64,000 nt of DNA from an uncultured candidate division Zixibacteria bacterium. Lineage in GTDB: Bacteria > Zixibacteria > MSB-5A5 > GN15 > PGXB01. The position numbers and the translations under genes were made by a program. The stretch's first letter is position 1. Every line of letters begins with the position of its first letter. The stretch spans positions 62,001 to 126,000 of the forward strand of contig CALAMC010000047.1 in assembly GCA_937925655.1 (NCBI GenBank), read 5' to 3'. Of this stretch, positions 15,810 through 25,209 are shown in pieces. The notes under the pieces are model-generated. The model searched no databases, was not told the DNA's origin, and saw nothing but the letters and a program-made list of their open reading frames with translations.

Positions 15810-16556
15810 TTATCGGTTTCGCTTCAGCTTTCCCAATTGACGGTATTTGCTGTAATTACGGTGAGCCGATAAAATTCCTATAAAAAATCCGGCCCAGCCG
15901 TCCAGAAAACCAAGATGAAAAATAAAGTGCCGATAAAAGGTCGCTATCGGCCTGAAAATCAGCGAAAATCGCCCGACCTTTCGCTCCCGAAGAATTAAAT
16001 CCTTCCCGCCCAAATCGTTGTACTTGGCCGTCTTCCTGAAAAATGAAGCCAGGTTGGGATATGAATAATGCAAAAGAGGATTTTTCATATGGCCGACCGA
16101 ACCGTCCACGATTATCTTCTCATGCACCAGGGCGTCGGTGAACCTGCCCTTGCCCCTTCTGAATAATCGCAAAACATAATCGGGATACCATTGCGAATGA
16201 TAAATCCAGCGACCGATAAAACTGGTTATCCTCGGCAGATAGTAACCATCGACTGCTTCCACCTCGGCGATGGCGGTCAAAATTTCGTCCGCCAGACGGG
16301 GAGTAACGACCTCATCGGCATCGACCGATAAAATCCAGTCACCGGACGCCCGATCGACCGCGAATTGTTTGGTTGGGCCATAACCATGCCATTGCGTCGA
16401 AAATACTCCTGCTCCCATATGCCTGGCGATATCAAGCGTCTTGTCGGTCGAATCGGTATCGACCAGGATTATTTCATCAACCCAGGCCAGCGCTTTCAAA
16501 CAACGGGCGATATTTTTCTCCTCGTTCATCGTGATAATAACCGCCGAGATTTTCAT
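15810..16556 (-). CDS. Family 2 glycosyltransferase, WaaE/KdtX-like
   Basis: 248 aa, cytoplasmic or membrane-associated GT-A fold enzyme. N-terminal nucleotide-sugar site: MKISAVIITMNEEKNIARCL, DTDSTDKT, then the metal-binding SVDADEVV (about residues 88-95). The following 'YHSQWYPDYVLRLFRRGKGRF' and 'VHEKI' are characteristic of the LPS core beta-1,4-glucosyltransferase family WaaE/KdtX. The C-terminus is amphipathic with a hydrophobic stretch. The start is 1 nt after the stop of the first GT9 gene, so the operon context (three GT9 genes and MsbA) supports a role in LPS core assembly. The sugar is not determined by the sequence. Confidence 0.85.
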   Translation of the reverse strand: MKISAVIITMNEEKNIARCLKALAWVDEIILVDTDSTDKTLDIARHMGAGVFSTQWHGYGPTKQFAVDRASGDWILSVDADEVVTPRLADEILTAIAEVEAVDGYYLPRITSFIGRWIYHSQWYPDYVLRLFRRGKGRFTDALVHEKIIVDGSVGHMKNPLLHYSYPNLASFFRKTAKYNDLGGKDLILRERKVGRFSLIFRPIATFYRHFIFHLGFLDGWAGFFIGILSAHRNYSKYRQLGKLKRNR

Positions 16557-16557
16557 G

Positions 16558-17670
16558 TCAGGTTTTTACCTCGATGGTAGTCGCGAGGGCCGCGAAGGCA
16601 TCATAGACCTGTTCCGGAGTGATATCGTATATATCATCACCACCCCTTGATAGCACCAGTCCCCCAATTTGACCGTACGGCCGCCACTGACGGTATATAC
16701 GGCCGAATTCGGGATACATCCCCAGCACGGGAACCTTGAACGAGCGGGCGACGTGGACCACCGACGTGTCGGCGGTAATGAGCATATCCAACCGGGAAAT
16801 AACGGCGCAGGCTTCGAGAAAACTCATTCTGTCCGGAACCAGATGCACCCGTTCGCGAATACGGCTCTGCAGGGCCACGCCGCGGGCACGGTCGGATGGT
16901 GCCGTCACCAGCACGAATCGGACGTCCGGATAATCCTGAAGAATCATTTTAATCAGTCGGCAGGATTTTTCATGACCCCAGATACGATTGCTCAAACGTA
17001 CCGAAAGGTTAAAGCCGATGGTAATACGGCCGTTGCGAGGCAAACCACTCAAGAACCTGTCGGCCGTATCGATGGCCGCCGGGGGGATGAACGGCGGGGC
17101 ATATCCGCTGCATCCGGATGGGTCGATGCCAAAAGCCTTTAGAACTTTCAAATATATGTCTATGATATGCTCTGGATCGCCCTTGCTGTAGTCGACATTG
17201 CAATCATAATATTCGGCATGTTTTCGTTTGCCGACCCCGACGCGGGGCCGGCCTTTGGAACAGACCTGCACCAGCGACAAAGCGGTGGCGCTGTCATCGG
17301 CCATGAGGTCAATCAGACAATCATACTTGTAACGACGAACCCTGAATGCCATGAGAATATCCTTAAGGATATGGCGGCGATAAACAAAAACCCTATTGAA
17401 GCGCGGGTCTTGTTCGAGAAGCACCCTGTTTTTTTCCGAGCCGATTATGCCCACTTCAACCCCCGGAATGTTCTTTCTGACGGCATCTATCAACGGTAAC
17501 GAACAAATAGTGTCCCCGAGCCGGTCCGGACGGATAAACAGGACCTTTTTGATTTTGGCAGGATCAAGGGGAATCCGGCGGTTATTGCCCTTCCTGAAAA
17601 GCACGCCGAAAAGCCGCATATACAACGCTTTAATCTTGTACTCATATGTTTTTAATCGCGGGTCAGACAT
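16558..17670 (-). CDS. GT9 (heptosyltransferase) family protein 1
   Basis: 370 aa. GT-B fold enzyme of family 9, which adds heptose or related sugars to LPS inner core at the cytoplasmic face. Motifs: KKVLFIRPDRLGDTICSLPL near residues 43-62, 'IDLMADDSATALSLV', and the C-terminal donor site 'LITADTSVVHVARSFKVPVLGMYPEFG'. The conserved D(T/S)...H pair is present. It overlaps the end of the second GT9 gene by 8 nt. The three tandem genes share the same pattern but differ in detail, so they are probably successive transferases that arose by duplication. Confidence 0.87.
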   Translation of the reverse strand: MSDPRLKTYEYKIKALYMRLFGVLFRKGNNRRIPLDPAKIKKVLFIRPDRLGDTICSLPLIDAVRKNIPGVEVGIIGSEKNRVLLEQDPRFNRVFVYRRHILKDILMAFRVRRYKYDCLIDLMADDSATALSLVQVCSKGRPRVGVGKRKHAEYYDCNVDYSKGDPEHIIDIYLKVLKAFGIDPSGCSGYAPPFIPPAAIDTADRFLSGLPRNGRITIGFNLSVRLSNRIWGHEKSCRLIKMILQDYPDVRFVLVTAPSDRARGVALQSRIRERVHLVPDRMSFLEACAVISRLDMLITADTSVVHVARSFKVPVLGMYPEFGRIYRQWRPYGQIGGLVLSRGGDDIYDITPEQVYDAFAALATTIEVKT

Positions 17671-18787
17671 GCATCAATCCGGGTATTTTGAATCTTCGGC
17701 CTATTTCAATCGTTTTTTCGACAACCTGTTCTACGGTTATATCAAACAGGTGCTCTTCGGTCGGCGACAACACCATTCCCGAAAGCTGGGCGTAAGGGAA
17801 CCAAATATTTATTTTATGGCCCCGATACAGCCCGACAACCGGTATTCGATACGAACGCGCAATATGTAATAATGAAGTGTCGGTGGATATAAGGAGATTC
17901 AGCCGCGAAATTAATTCGGCCACCGAGCAAATATCCATAACCTGTGGAAGAATATTAACCCGGTCGTCGAATGATTCCGCCAGTTTCCTCCCTTTCGAAT
18001 AATCGTTCGGAGCGGCAATTACAATAAAGCCCAGCATCGTAAATTTTTCGATTATTTTCGTGATGACACGTTTATAGTTATTCATATCCCATATGCGCGA
18101 TGGCTCGCCGGAAGAGATATTAATCCCAACCAGTGGTCTGCCACGGAATAAATCGGGTAACGCCTTTAGCATATTGCCTATTTCGTCTTTTTTGCTTTTA
18201 CTGACAAACGGAGGACAAAAACGTTCGGCATCCAACGGGTCAACTCCCAGATAAGATACAATGTCCAATGTGCTTTCCAGAATATGGCGATTCGTTACGC
18301 AGAAAGGATGCCTGGAATTGACATGATAATAATCCGCATGACGGCATTTGCCCACACCGATTTTATAGGCCCCCGGGGCAGCCAAATGGCTAAGCGCCAG
18401 AGCCGAGACGGAATCGCCGCTAATCATATCCACGACAATATCAAATTTTTCTTCTCTGGCACGGCAGATCATAACCAGATCTTTAAAGAATTTTTTGGTA
18501 TACGTAAAAACTTTCTTGAAGCGCGGGTCGGCGACGATCAGATCAATGCTGCGGGGCGCCGTAACCCATGACATTTCCCAATTCGGATACTCTTTCTTAA
18601 GGACATCGACCACCGGAAAAGATATCAGGGTATCCCCGATTCTTTCGTGACGAACGAACAGAACTCTAAGGGGCTGCTTTAAATCGGGTTTGTCTATTCT
18701 CGCCAATGACCGTTTCAAAAAATACGACAACGCCCCGACCCAGGCGTTTTTCAACATTATTTCCAGCGGTTTGAGTTTCTTAATCAT
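17663..18787 (-). CDS. GT9 (heptosyltransferase) family protein 2
   Basis: 374 aa from ATG 18787; upstream TTG (18808) and GTG (18796) are possible but the N-terminus MIKKLKPLEI then matches its neighbour's. GT9 motifs: LRVLFVRHERIGDTLISFPV, 'VDMISGDSVSALALSHL', and the C-terminal LISTDTSLLHIARSYRIPVVGLY. Central Gly-rich acceptor segment 'NISSGEPSRIWDMNNYKRV' is shared almost word for word with the third gene. Overlaps the first GT9 gene by 8 nt and lies 38 nt after the third. No clear ribosome site, so it may depend on coupling. Confidence 0.86.
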   Translation of the reverse strand: MIKKLKPLEIMLKNAWVGALSYFLKRSLARIDKPDLKQPLRVLFVRHERIGDTLISFPVVDVLKKEYPNWEMSWVTAPRSIDLIVADPRFKKVFTYTKKFFKDLVMICRAREEKFDIVVDMISGDSVSALALSHLAAPGAYKIGVGKCRHADYYHVNSRHPFCVTNRHILESTLDIVSYLGVDPLDAERFCPPFVSKSKKDEIGNMLKALPDLFRGRPLVGINISSGEPSRIWDMNNYKRVITKIIEKFTMLGFIVIAAPNDYSKGRKLAESFDDRVNILPQVMDICSVAELISRLNLLISTDTSLLHIARSYRIPVVGLYRGHKINIWFPYAQLSGMVLSPTEEHLFDITVEQVVEKTIEIGRRFKIPGLMHV

Positions 18788-18825
18788 TCGTTGCACGGGA
18801 ATTTTCAATCCGGGTTATATTATTT

Positions 18826-19986
18826 CTAATCAAGACGACCGCGATTCGTTGCATCGGAAAAAGAGGTTTGAATCACTTCGAATTCATTTATCACGTTTAC
18901 AATCTCGTCCAAAACCTGTTCTACGGTGATATCCGACACGTCCTCATCGCGGCCCGACAAAACCACACCGCCCTTCTGGTGAAGCGGCCTCCAGAATTTA
19001 TACTCACCCATAAAGCGTCGGTACAACGCCACCACCGGAACCCGGAAGGCCCCGGCAATATGCACCAGGGAGGTATCGGGAGAAACGAGCAAATCCAGTT
19101 TTCTGATTATGGCCGCAACCGTTATCAAATCAAGGCCTTCAGGAATAATATGGACCCGGCTGCAAGACACCTCTTTTATCCGCCGGCCCAGGTGATATTC
19201 ATGCGGCGCCGTAATAATTATCAACTCACAATCTTCAAAACGGTCCAGCATTTTGTCAATTAAAATGGCGAAATTATCCGCGCCCCAGTCGCGACTCGGT
19301 TCACCGGCCGAAATATTCACCCCGAATTTTCGTCCCTTTGATATATCCCGCGACTCCATAAACGCCGAAGCCGCCCGGTCCGCCTTATCATCAATATACA
19401 TGGGAGCATATTGCCCCGGTTTACCGGGCTCGACTCCAAGAACTTTAATCAAGTCGAGATGAAAATCCACAATATGGCGGTCGGGATTCCGAAGCGGGTG
19501 CGGAACATGGCAATTGTAATAACATTTGTGGTCGCTTTTGCCGATTCCGATTTTCAATGCCCGTGAACCGCACAAACGGGTTAAAAGCATTGATGTCACC
19601 GAATCATGCGTTATCAGATCGATAACACAGTCGAATTTCTCCTTTCGCGCCGCCCGGATCATGCCCAAGTCAACCCTAAAGGACTTATTGAAAACAAAAA
19701 CCTTGTCGAAGCGGGGGTCATTTTTGACTACCACAATATTCTGCCGCGAACCCATAAATGATACTTTACACCCCGGGAATCGCTTCTTAAGCTCATCCAC
19801 CAGCGCCAGAGCAATGATGACGTCCCCGATTTTTTCGTGCCTGACCAAAAGGATTTTCTTCCATTGCCGCTCGCCCAACGCCAACGGCCCGCGTTCGCGG
19901 CATTTCAAAACCGGCGAAAATACCCGGAGGGCGAATTTCTTTAAACCAATCTCCAATGGCTTCAATTTTCTTAGGAGCTCTTTCAT
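18826..19986 (-). CDS. GT9 (heptosyltransferase) family protein 3
   Basis: 386 aa. GT9 motifs: KKILLVRHEKIGDVIIALAL (about 45-64), 'IDLITHDSVTSMLLTRL', 'VNISAGEPSRDWGADNF' and the C-terminal LLVSPDTSLVHIAGAFRVPVVALY. Closest relative in the window is the neighbour at 17663-18787. Its ATG overlaps the stop of the MsbA-like exporter gene (ATGA), so LPS-core sugar addition and lipid A-core export are translationally coupled. The sugar it transfers cannot be told. Confidence 0.87.
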   Translation of the reverse strand: MKELLRKLKPLEIGLKKFALRVFSPVLKCRERGPLALGERQWKKILLVRHEKIGDVIIALALVDELKKRFPGCKVSFMGSRQNIVVVKNDPRFDKVFVFNKSFRVDLGMIRAARKEKFDCVIDLITHDSVTSMLLTRLCGSRALKIGIGKSDHKCYYNCHVPHPLRNPDRHIVDFHLDLIKVLGVEPGKPGQYAPMYIDDKADRAASAFMESRDISKGRKFGVNISAGEPSRDWGADNFAILIDKMLDRFEDCELIIITAPHEYHLGRRIKEVSCSRVHIIPEGLDLITVAAIIRKLDLLVSPDTSLVHIAGAFRVPVVALYRRFMGEYKFWRPLHQKGGVVLSGRDEDVSDITVEQVLDEIVNVINEFEVIQTSFSDATNRGRLD

Positions 19987-21899
19987 GCTCTATTCTGATC
20001 CTTGAACTGCATCATGTACAGCCGATGGTACAATCCCCCGGTGTCCATCAATTCCTGATGCGTCCCGGTTTCGATGATCCGCCCGTTATCCAAAACCAGT
20101 ATATGGTCGGCGTTTTTTATCGTGGACAGGCGGTGGGCGATCACCAATACCGTCCGACTGGCCATCAGGCCGTCGATGGCCTCCTGCACCAGCCGTTCGG
20201 ATTCGGTATCGAGGGCCGACGTCGCTTCATCGAAAATCAATATCTGCGGGTTTTTTAACAGGGCCCGGGCGATGGCGATGCGCTGCCTCTGCCCCCCCGA
20301 CAATCGTACCCCGCGATTGCCTACCATTGTATCATAGCCCTGCTCGAACCCCATGATGAAATCATGCGCCCGCGCCGCGCGTGAGGCTTTCTCCAGCTCG
20401 CATTGCGGCAGTCCATTCATGCCATAGGCGATATTGTTGCGAATCGTGTCGTTGAACAGGTATGTCTCCTGCGTGACGATCCCCAGCATTCCTCGCAGAG
20501 AGGCCAGGTTCAGGTCTCTCAAATCGATGCCGTCGATCAGGATCCGGCCCTCGAGCGGGTCATAAAAACGCGGCAGCAAATCGAACAGCGTCGACTTGCC
20601 TGCTCCCGATGGCCCCACCAGCGCCACCACTTCACCCCGCCTGACTTCAAACGAAACGTCTTTTAAAACCGGCTCGCCGGGTATGTATGAAAAAGTGACG
20701 CGGTCAAACACAATGGATGACTGAAAATCCTTCTTTATAATGGCGTCTGGCCGTTCGATCACCGTTATGGGTGCGTCGAGAATATTAAAAATCCGTTCGG
20801 CCGCCGCCATACCTTCTTGTATTCTTATATGAATCGACAAAAGCGACTTGGTTGGCTTGATAAGTGCAAAGGTCGCGATAATGAACGTCATGAAATCGCC
20901 GGCGTCCATTTCACCGCTTCCTTCGAGAATTTGCGTCCCGGCATACAATAAAATCAGCATACCGGTGGCAATGATTAATATATCGTTGACCGGGCTGGCC
21001 AAATTTCGGACACGAGCCATGCGGACCAGAGTCCGGAAGTAATCGCCGGTGGACTTGAAAAACTTGGCTTTCTCGAAATTCTCCATGGCGTACCCTTTAA
21101 CGATGCGGATGTTGGCTACCGTCTCCTCCAGCACGGCGTTGACATCGGCCATTTTTTCTTGAGTCCGAGCCGAGTACTTCCGCAGTTTCTTGCCCATGAA
21201 CCAGATGAAACCGAAAACCAGGGGCAATACTATTGCGGCCAGAAGAGTCAGTTTCCAGGATAACAATATCAGAAAGCCGGCCAGCAATATCACTGTCAGC
21301 GAGTCGGCCACCAAACTGTTGAATCCCAGATCGACCGCCGAGTTGAGCACGACCACGTCATTGGTCACCCTCGAAATCAGATGACCGGTTCGCCGGTGAT
21401 GAAAAAAGCTTAAGGATAACTCCTGATACTTTTCAAATAGGCGGTTGCGAAAATCCCGAATCACCGATTCCTGAACATAAGCCATGAAAAAGCCCTGAAA
21501 GTACCCGAAAATATTCGAAGCCACACCTATGCCGAAAATCAAAAAACACAGATTGAGCAGGGTATCGCGACGGGTCGGCCCGGTGATGAAGTTATGCACC
21601 GCCTCTTTGAGATAATTCTTTGTTTTAACCAGAAAATCAAAATCTGCCGGGGACTTGCCTCCGATCCCTTCCCGTGCAGGTTCGGACGGGGACTGCTCCA
21701 CGGTCTTTTCAACCATCGAAACGGCGTCCGACGCGGGTGAACCGATATCGCTCACGGCAAACAGGGTCATCAATAGCGGTCCCGCCATCCAGACAAACAA
21801 TCCGCCCAGAATGGCGTGCATCGCGGCCGATGATGACGCTATAACCAGCCGTTTCCAGTACGGTTTCAGACAGGATAATGTTCGCCAGAGCAAATGCAT
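19983..21899 (-). CDS. msbA: Lipid A export ABC transporter, MsbA-like
   Basis: 638 aa half-transporter with fused membrane and ATPase domains; flips lipid A-core across the inner membrane. Six membrane helices in the first 340 residues; the loop between helices 1 and 2 carries an insert of about 65 residues (about 48-113) compared with E. coli MsbA. ATPase domain: Walker A GPSGAGKST (about 429-437), Q-loop TQETYLF, signature LSGGQRQRIAIARALL, Walker B ILIFDEATSALD, H-loop AHRLSTI. All intact. Other multidrug-type half-transporters share these motifs; the call rests on the adjacent GT9 genes, with which it overlaps. Confidence 0.82.
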   Translation of the reverse strand: MHLLWRTLSCLKPYWKRLVIASSSAAMHAILGGLFVWMAGPLLMTLFAVSDIGSPASDAVSMVEKTVEQSPSEPAREGIGGKSPADFDFLVKTKNYLKEAVHNFITGPTRRDTLLNLCFLIFGIGVASNIFGYFQGFFMAYVQESVIRDFRNRLFEKYQELSLSFFHHRRTGHLISRVTNDVVVLNSAVDLGFNSLVADSLTVILLAGFLILLSWKLTLLAAIVLPLVFGFIWFMGKKLRKYSARTQEKMADVNAVLEETVANIRIVKGYAMENFEKAKFFKSTGDYFRTLVRMARVRNLASPVNDILIIATGMLILLYAGTQILEGSGEMDAGDFMTFIIATFALIKPTKSLLSIHIRIQEGMAAAERIFNILDAPITVIERPDAIIKKDFQSSIVFDRVTFSYIPGEPVLKDVSFEVRRGEVVALVGPSGAGKSTLFDLLPRFYDPLEGRILIDGIDLRDLNLASLRGMLGIVTQETYLFNDTIRNNIAYGMNGLPQCELEKASRAARAHDFIMGFEQGYDTMVGNRGVRLSGGQRQRIAIARALLKNPQILIFDEATSALDTESERLVQEAIDGLMASRTVLVIAHRLSTIKNADHILVLDNGRIIETGTHQELMDTGGLYHRLYMMQFKDQNRA

Positions 21900-21977
21900 A
21901 AAAAGTCAAACATCCTTATTTTTTATAAACGCTGAAGATAACTCAAAAATCACGCCGATGTCAACCGGCAATGATGA

Positions 21978-22676
21978 CTAAAACTCCAAAGCCGAGGCGT
22001 CGCTCGGAATCGACAGGGAGAACTTTTCTGACGGGATGTCTATATTCAGACTCTGACCTCGTTTTTTGGCATCTATAGTCAGGGAACCATTACCATTGTT
22101 AAAACCGAGAAACACCGGAATATAACGACCGTCGCGCAGTTCATATTCTATTTCCAGCGAATTGCCGCACATGACCGAAACCAGCCTATATCGGCATAAT
22201 TCTTTGGATTCATGCAGGATGACAACATAGTAATTGGTGGAATCGTACCCGAATTCAACCGGTCGATTATGAAACAGGTCGATCAAAACCCGTTCGAATT
22301 CCATATTACGATCACAATTTCCGTCGGTCAAATCACCCAGACGACCACGAAAATATTCATTTTCGGTCGGAAAATAAACCAGCGAATTGTCACGGGCAAT
22401 CAGCGCCTTGAGGGCGCCTTTGCCCAGATAGGCCCGGGCAAACAGGGCCAGTGTATCCGGCTTGATATAAACGTCGAGGCGGGTCGAACGTTTGCGACCG
22501 TCTCGGTTTATTTTGACGTCATACAAATAGGCGTCGCCCCGGCCGGGCTCATGTATGAAAGACGATTCTTCAGGTGTGGAAATACCCCGCTTGCGCTGTG
22601 CCGGAGAACAACCCATAAGACAACACATGATGATAACTACGGTTGCGGCGGATATGTTTGATGAACGACTGAAAAT
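21978..22676 (-). CDS. Hypothetical outer-membrane-type lipoprotein, start problematic
   Basis: No recognised family. The first normal start is ATG 22628, but that leaves only six residues before the lipobox cysteine (MCCLMGCSPAQ). In frame upstream the sequence continues RSSNISAATVVIIMCCLMGC, a complete lipoprotein signal peptide, back to ATT 22676, which is 9 nt after GGGGGT. So either ATT is the start (232 aa) or one T is missing from the TTTT run at 22672-22675, since an extra T would join it to ATG 22684 (MSLFF...). The mature part is beta-strand rich ('AYLYDVKINRDGRKRSTRLDVYIKPDTLALFARAYLGKGALKALI') like LolB/DUF4292 periplasmic lipid-binding lipoproteins, a weak resemblance. It lies between the M50 protease and msbA. 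Confidence 0.65.
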   Translation of the reverse strand: MFSRSSNISAATVVIIMCCLMGCSPAQRKRGISTPEESSFIHEPGRGDAYLYDVKINRDGRKRSTRLDVYIKPDTLALFARAYLGKGALKALIARDNSLVYFPTENEYFRGRLGDLTDGNCDRNMEFERVLIDLFHNRPVEFGYDSTNYYVVILHESKELCRYRLVSVMCGNSLEIEYELRDGRYIPVFLGFNNGNGSLTIDAKKRGQSLNIDIPSEKFSLSIPSDASALEF

Positions 22677-22680
22677 AAAC

Positions 22681-23292
22681 TCATACCCCCGTAAGGATTT
22701 TTATAAGCGGCCGGACAAACGGCCCCATGATAAACCAAACCCCGCCCGCGAATATCAAAATCATCAATAAAAATGGCGCGATATTATCAAAACCCGACAT
22801 CTTCATGGCCAGTTCGGGCGGCAATATGTTTTTAAGCATGTGTGAGCCATCAAGCGGATACAAAGGAATCAAATTAAAAAAGGCCAGTGTTAAATTAATG
22901 GTGACCCCATAAAATAAAAGATAAACCACCGCCTCCGGAATGTTTTGGGCGCTGCCGGTGACCGCGCGAAACAATATGGCAAAGACAATTGCCTGAGCGA
23001 TATTCGACAGCGGCCCGGCGGCGGAAATCCAGAAATCGGCGACGCGCGGATTTCTCAAATTATAGGGGTTGACCGGAACCGGCTTGGCCCAGCCGAAACG
23101 AAATTGCGACAGAAAAAACACCAGCACGCCAAACAGGTCCAAATGCTTCAGCGGATTCAACGTCAACCGTCCGGCATCTTTGGCCGTGGGATCACCGAAG
23201 CGATAGGCGACATACCCGTGCGAAAACTCGTGGATCGTCAAACCCAGAAGCAAAACCGGAATCGAAAGCAAAGCCTGTTGCACTAAATCCAT
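22681..23292 (-). CDS. M50-family site-2-like membrane metalloprotease
   Basis: 203 aa with about five or six membrane helices. The zinc-binding HEFSHG (residues 22-27, HExxH) lies in the first helix region, and the third ligand motif 'NLIPLYPLDGSHML' (N-P-DG) is further on; both are needed for intramembrane proteolysis and are intact. The short form without PDZ domain is the SpoIVFB/YwhC-like group, whose substrates are mostly unknown. It follows gdhA by 9 nt and precedes the lipoprotein gene. Confidence 0.88.
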   Translation of the reverse strand: MDLVQQALLSIPVLLLGLTIHEFSHGYVAYRFGDPTAKDAGRLTLNPLKHLDLFGVLVFFLSQFRFGWAKPVPVNPYNLRNPRVADFWISAAGPLSNIAQAIVFAILFRAVTGSAQNIPEAVVYLLFYGVTINLTLAFFNLIPLYPLDGSHMLKNILPPELAMKMSGFDNIAPFLLMILIFAGGVWFIMGPFVRPLIKILTGV

Positions 23293-23301
23293 GACGCCTT
23301 C

Positions 23302-24579
23302 CTATGCGTATATGCCGCGCAACATGACCACATCGGCAACCCTTTGGATGCCCACCATAAAGGCGGCTATGCGCATATGCACGTTGTTATACATGGCCAC
23401 TTTCAACACGTCGTTAAAGGCGTTGACCATGAACCGTTCCAGCCGTGAGTTGACTTCCTCTTCGGTCCAGAAGTAACCCAGGCGATTCTGTACCCACTCA
23501 AAATATGATACGGTGACGCCCCCGGCGTTGCACAATATATCGGGAATGACCAGCACGTCGTTTTTCTGCAAAATGGGATCGGCATCGGGGGTAATCGGCC
23601 CGTTGGCCCCCTCGGCGATAATCCTGGCCCGGATATCCCCGGCGTTTTCTTCGGTGACCTGATTTTCCATCGCCGCCGGGACGAGAATGTCAACGTCGGC
23701 GTATAAAATTTCATTTTTGTCGATCGGCTCGGCGCCCGGAAAACCCACCACCCGGCCGTTTTGTTTGACGAATTTCATCAGCCCGGTTATATCGATGCCG
23801 TCTTTTTTATACAGGCCGCCATAAACATCACAGACGTGGGTGACTTTCACGCCCAGACGTTGCAGAAACATGGCCGAGATGGAACCCACATTGCCGAATC
23901 CCTGCACGGCGGCGGAGGCTTCGGCCGGATTGATTCCCAAATGCTTCATGGCTTCGCGGGTAGTGATGACGACTCCGGCACCGGTCGCTTCCCGACGCCC
24001 CGGCGACCCGCCCAGAGAAATCGGCTTGCCCGTGACTACCGACGTTACCGTATGGCGTGCATGCATGGAATACGTATCCATAAACCAGGCCATCGTTTCT
24101 TCATTGGTGTTGACGTCGGGCGCCGGGATGTCCCGTTCCGGTCCGACAATATCGAAAATGCTGGCCGTGTAGCGGCGGGTGAGCCGTTCCAGTTCGCCCT
24201 TGGACATCACGGTCGGGTCACAGGTAATGCCGCCCTTGCCGCCACCGAACGGAACATTGACCACCGCGCATTTCCATGTCATCCATGACGCCAGGGCTTG
24301 TACTTCATCCAGCGTGACGTCGGGATGATAGCGAATTCCCCCCTTGGCCGGGCCGCGGACAGTGGAATGCTGCACCCGATAACCGGTGAACATTTCAAAA
24401 CGACCGTCGTCCATCCGGACGGGCAGCTTGACAATGGTACTGCGCATGGGATACTTCAAAAATTCCAGCAAGCCCTTGTCGATATTCAGTCGTGCCGCCG
24501 CCTGGTCGAACTGCTTCATGACGTTTTGAAACGTCGACATCGGAATGGTGACCGACTTCAGCCTTTTTTCCTGTGGCAT
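23302..24579 (-). CDS. gdhA: Glutamate dehydrogenase (Glu/Leu/Phe/Val dehydrogenase family)
   Basis: 425 aa. Interconverts glutamate and 2-oxoglutarate plus ammonia. N-terminal substrate domain with 'RVQHSTVRGPAKGGIRYHPDV' (substrate Lys) and CAVVNVPFGGGKGGI (catalytic Lys), then 'GPERDIPAPDVNTNEETMAW'; C-terminal Rossmann domain with VQGFGNVG (about 222-229). 'DP..MS..ELERLTRRY' and length match hexameric NAD(P) GDH of the small type rather than leucine dehydrogenase. NAD versus NADP is not decided. Ribosome site GGAG lies 8 nt before ATG 24579. It sits 28 nt downstream of the DNA glycosylase gene. Confidence 0.92.
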   Translation of the reverse strand: MPQEKRLKSVTIPMSTFQNVMKQFDQAAARLNIDKGLLEFLKYPMRSTIVKLPVRMDDGRFEMFTGYRVQHSTVRGPAKGGIRYHPDVTLDEVQALASWMTWKCAVVNVPFGGGKGGITCDPTVMSKGELERLTRRYTASIFDIVGPERDIPAPDVNTNEETMAWFMDTYSMHARHTVTSVVTGKPISLGGSPGRREATGAGVVITTREAMKHLGINPAEASAAVQGFGNVGSISAMFLQRLGVKVTHVCDVYGGLYKKDGIDITGLMKFVKQNGRVVGFPGAEPIDKNEILYADVDILVPAAMENQVTEENAGDIRARIIAEGANGPITPDADPILQKNDVLVIPDILCNAGGVTVSYFEWVQNRLGYFWTEEEVNSRLERFMVNAFNDVLKVAMYNNVHMRIAAFMVGIQRVADVVMLRGIYA

Positions 24580-24607
24580 TCATGCAACTCCGTTTATCAT
24601 ATCGTAA

Positions 24608-25204
24608 TTATTTCCTTTTCCCGCCGGATACATACCGCGACCCATCTTCGTAAAAGCGCCATTGTCTGTCGCGGCCAACCTTTATGCCGATTCGCTCGCT
24701 TCGGATTATCTTCCCCGGACAATACCCGCGGTCTTCAAAATAGAGCGTCTGTCCCGTCAAATCAAGACCGTTCTGTTTCCGGGTCAATCCGAAAGCCCGG
24801 CAAAGCTTGCCCGGCCCGTCGGTCAACAGGTTTTTCCGGTCTGTTTTATAACGCCGCCGCATTATCTCGGTTCCCTCGACCGGTTCGGCGCCCCGGACCA
24901 ATACCGCCGCCGGGAAACCCGCCTCCTCGGTGACGACGTTGAAACAATAATACATGCCGTAAATGAAATAAATATATCCATAACCGCCCGGGCCAAACAT
25001 GACGGCGTTGCGCCCGGTCTTCCCGACGGCCGCGTGGCACGCCGGATCATCCTGTCCGATATACGCCTCCACCTCCACCAGGCGGGCGCTGACACGTTTG
25101 CCCCCCAAATCATAAACAAGATATTTGCCGATCAAATCCGGTGCGACCTCAAGCGTCGGCCGCATATAAAATTCTCGCGAAAGCTTCTGGATTCCGGCCG
25201 GCAT
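24608..25204 (-). CDS. 3-methyladenine (alkyladenine) DNA glycosylase, Mpg/AAG type
   Basis: 198 aa, usual for the AAG fold. Removes alkylated purines in base excision repair. Visible family features: LARDLIGKYLV-like 'EVAPDLIGKYLVYD', 'RLVEVEAYIGQDDPACHA' with the catalytic Glu, 'TGRNAVMFGPGGYGYIYFIYGMYYCFN' with the intercalating Tyr region, 'AVLVRGAEP' and 'TDGPGKLCRAFG'. All expected motifs are present. The ATG lies 3 nt after the stop of the PHP phosphatase gene. Confidence 0.92.
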   Translation of the reverse strand: MPAGIQKLSREFYMRPTLEVAPDLIGKYLVYDLGGKRVSARLVEVEAYIGQDDPACHAAVGKTGRNAVMFGPGGYGYIYFIYGMYYCFNVVTEEAGFPAAVLVRGAEPVEGTEIMRRRYKTDRKNLLTDGPGKLCRAFGLTRKQNGLDLTGQTLYFEDRGYCPGKIIRSERIGIKVGRDRQWRFYEDGSRYVSGGKRK

Positions 25205-25209
25205 CGGGT

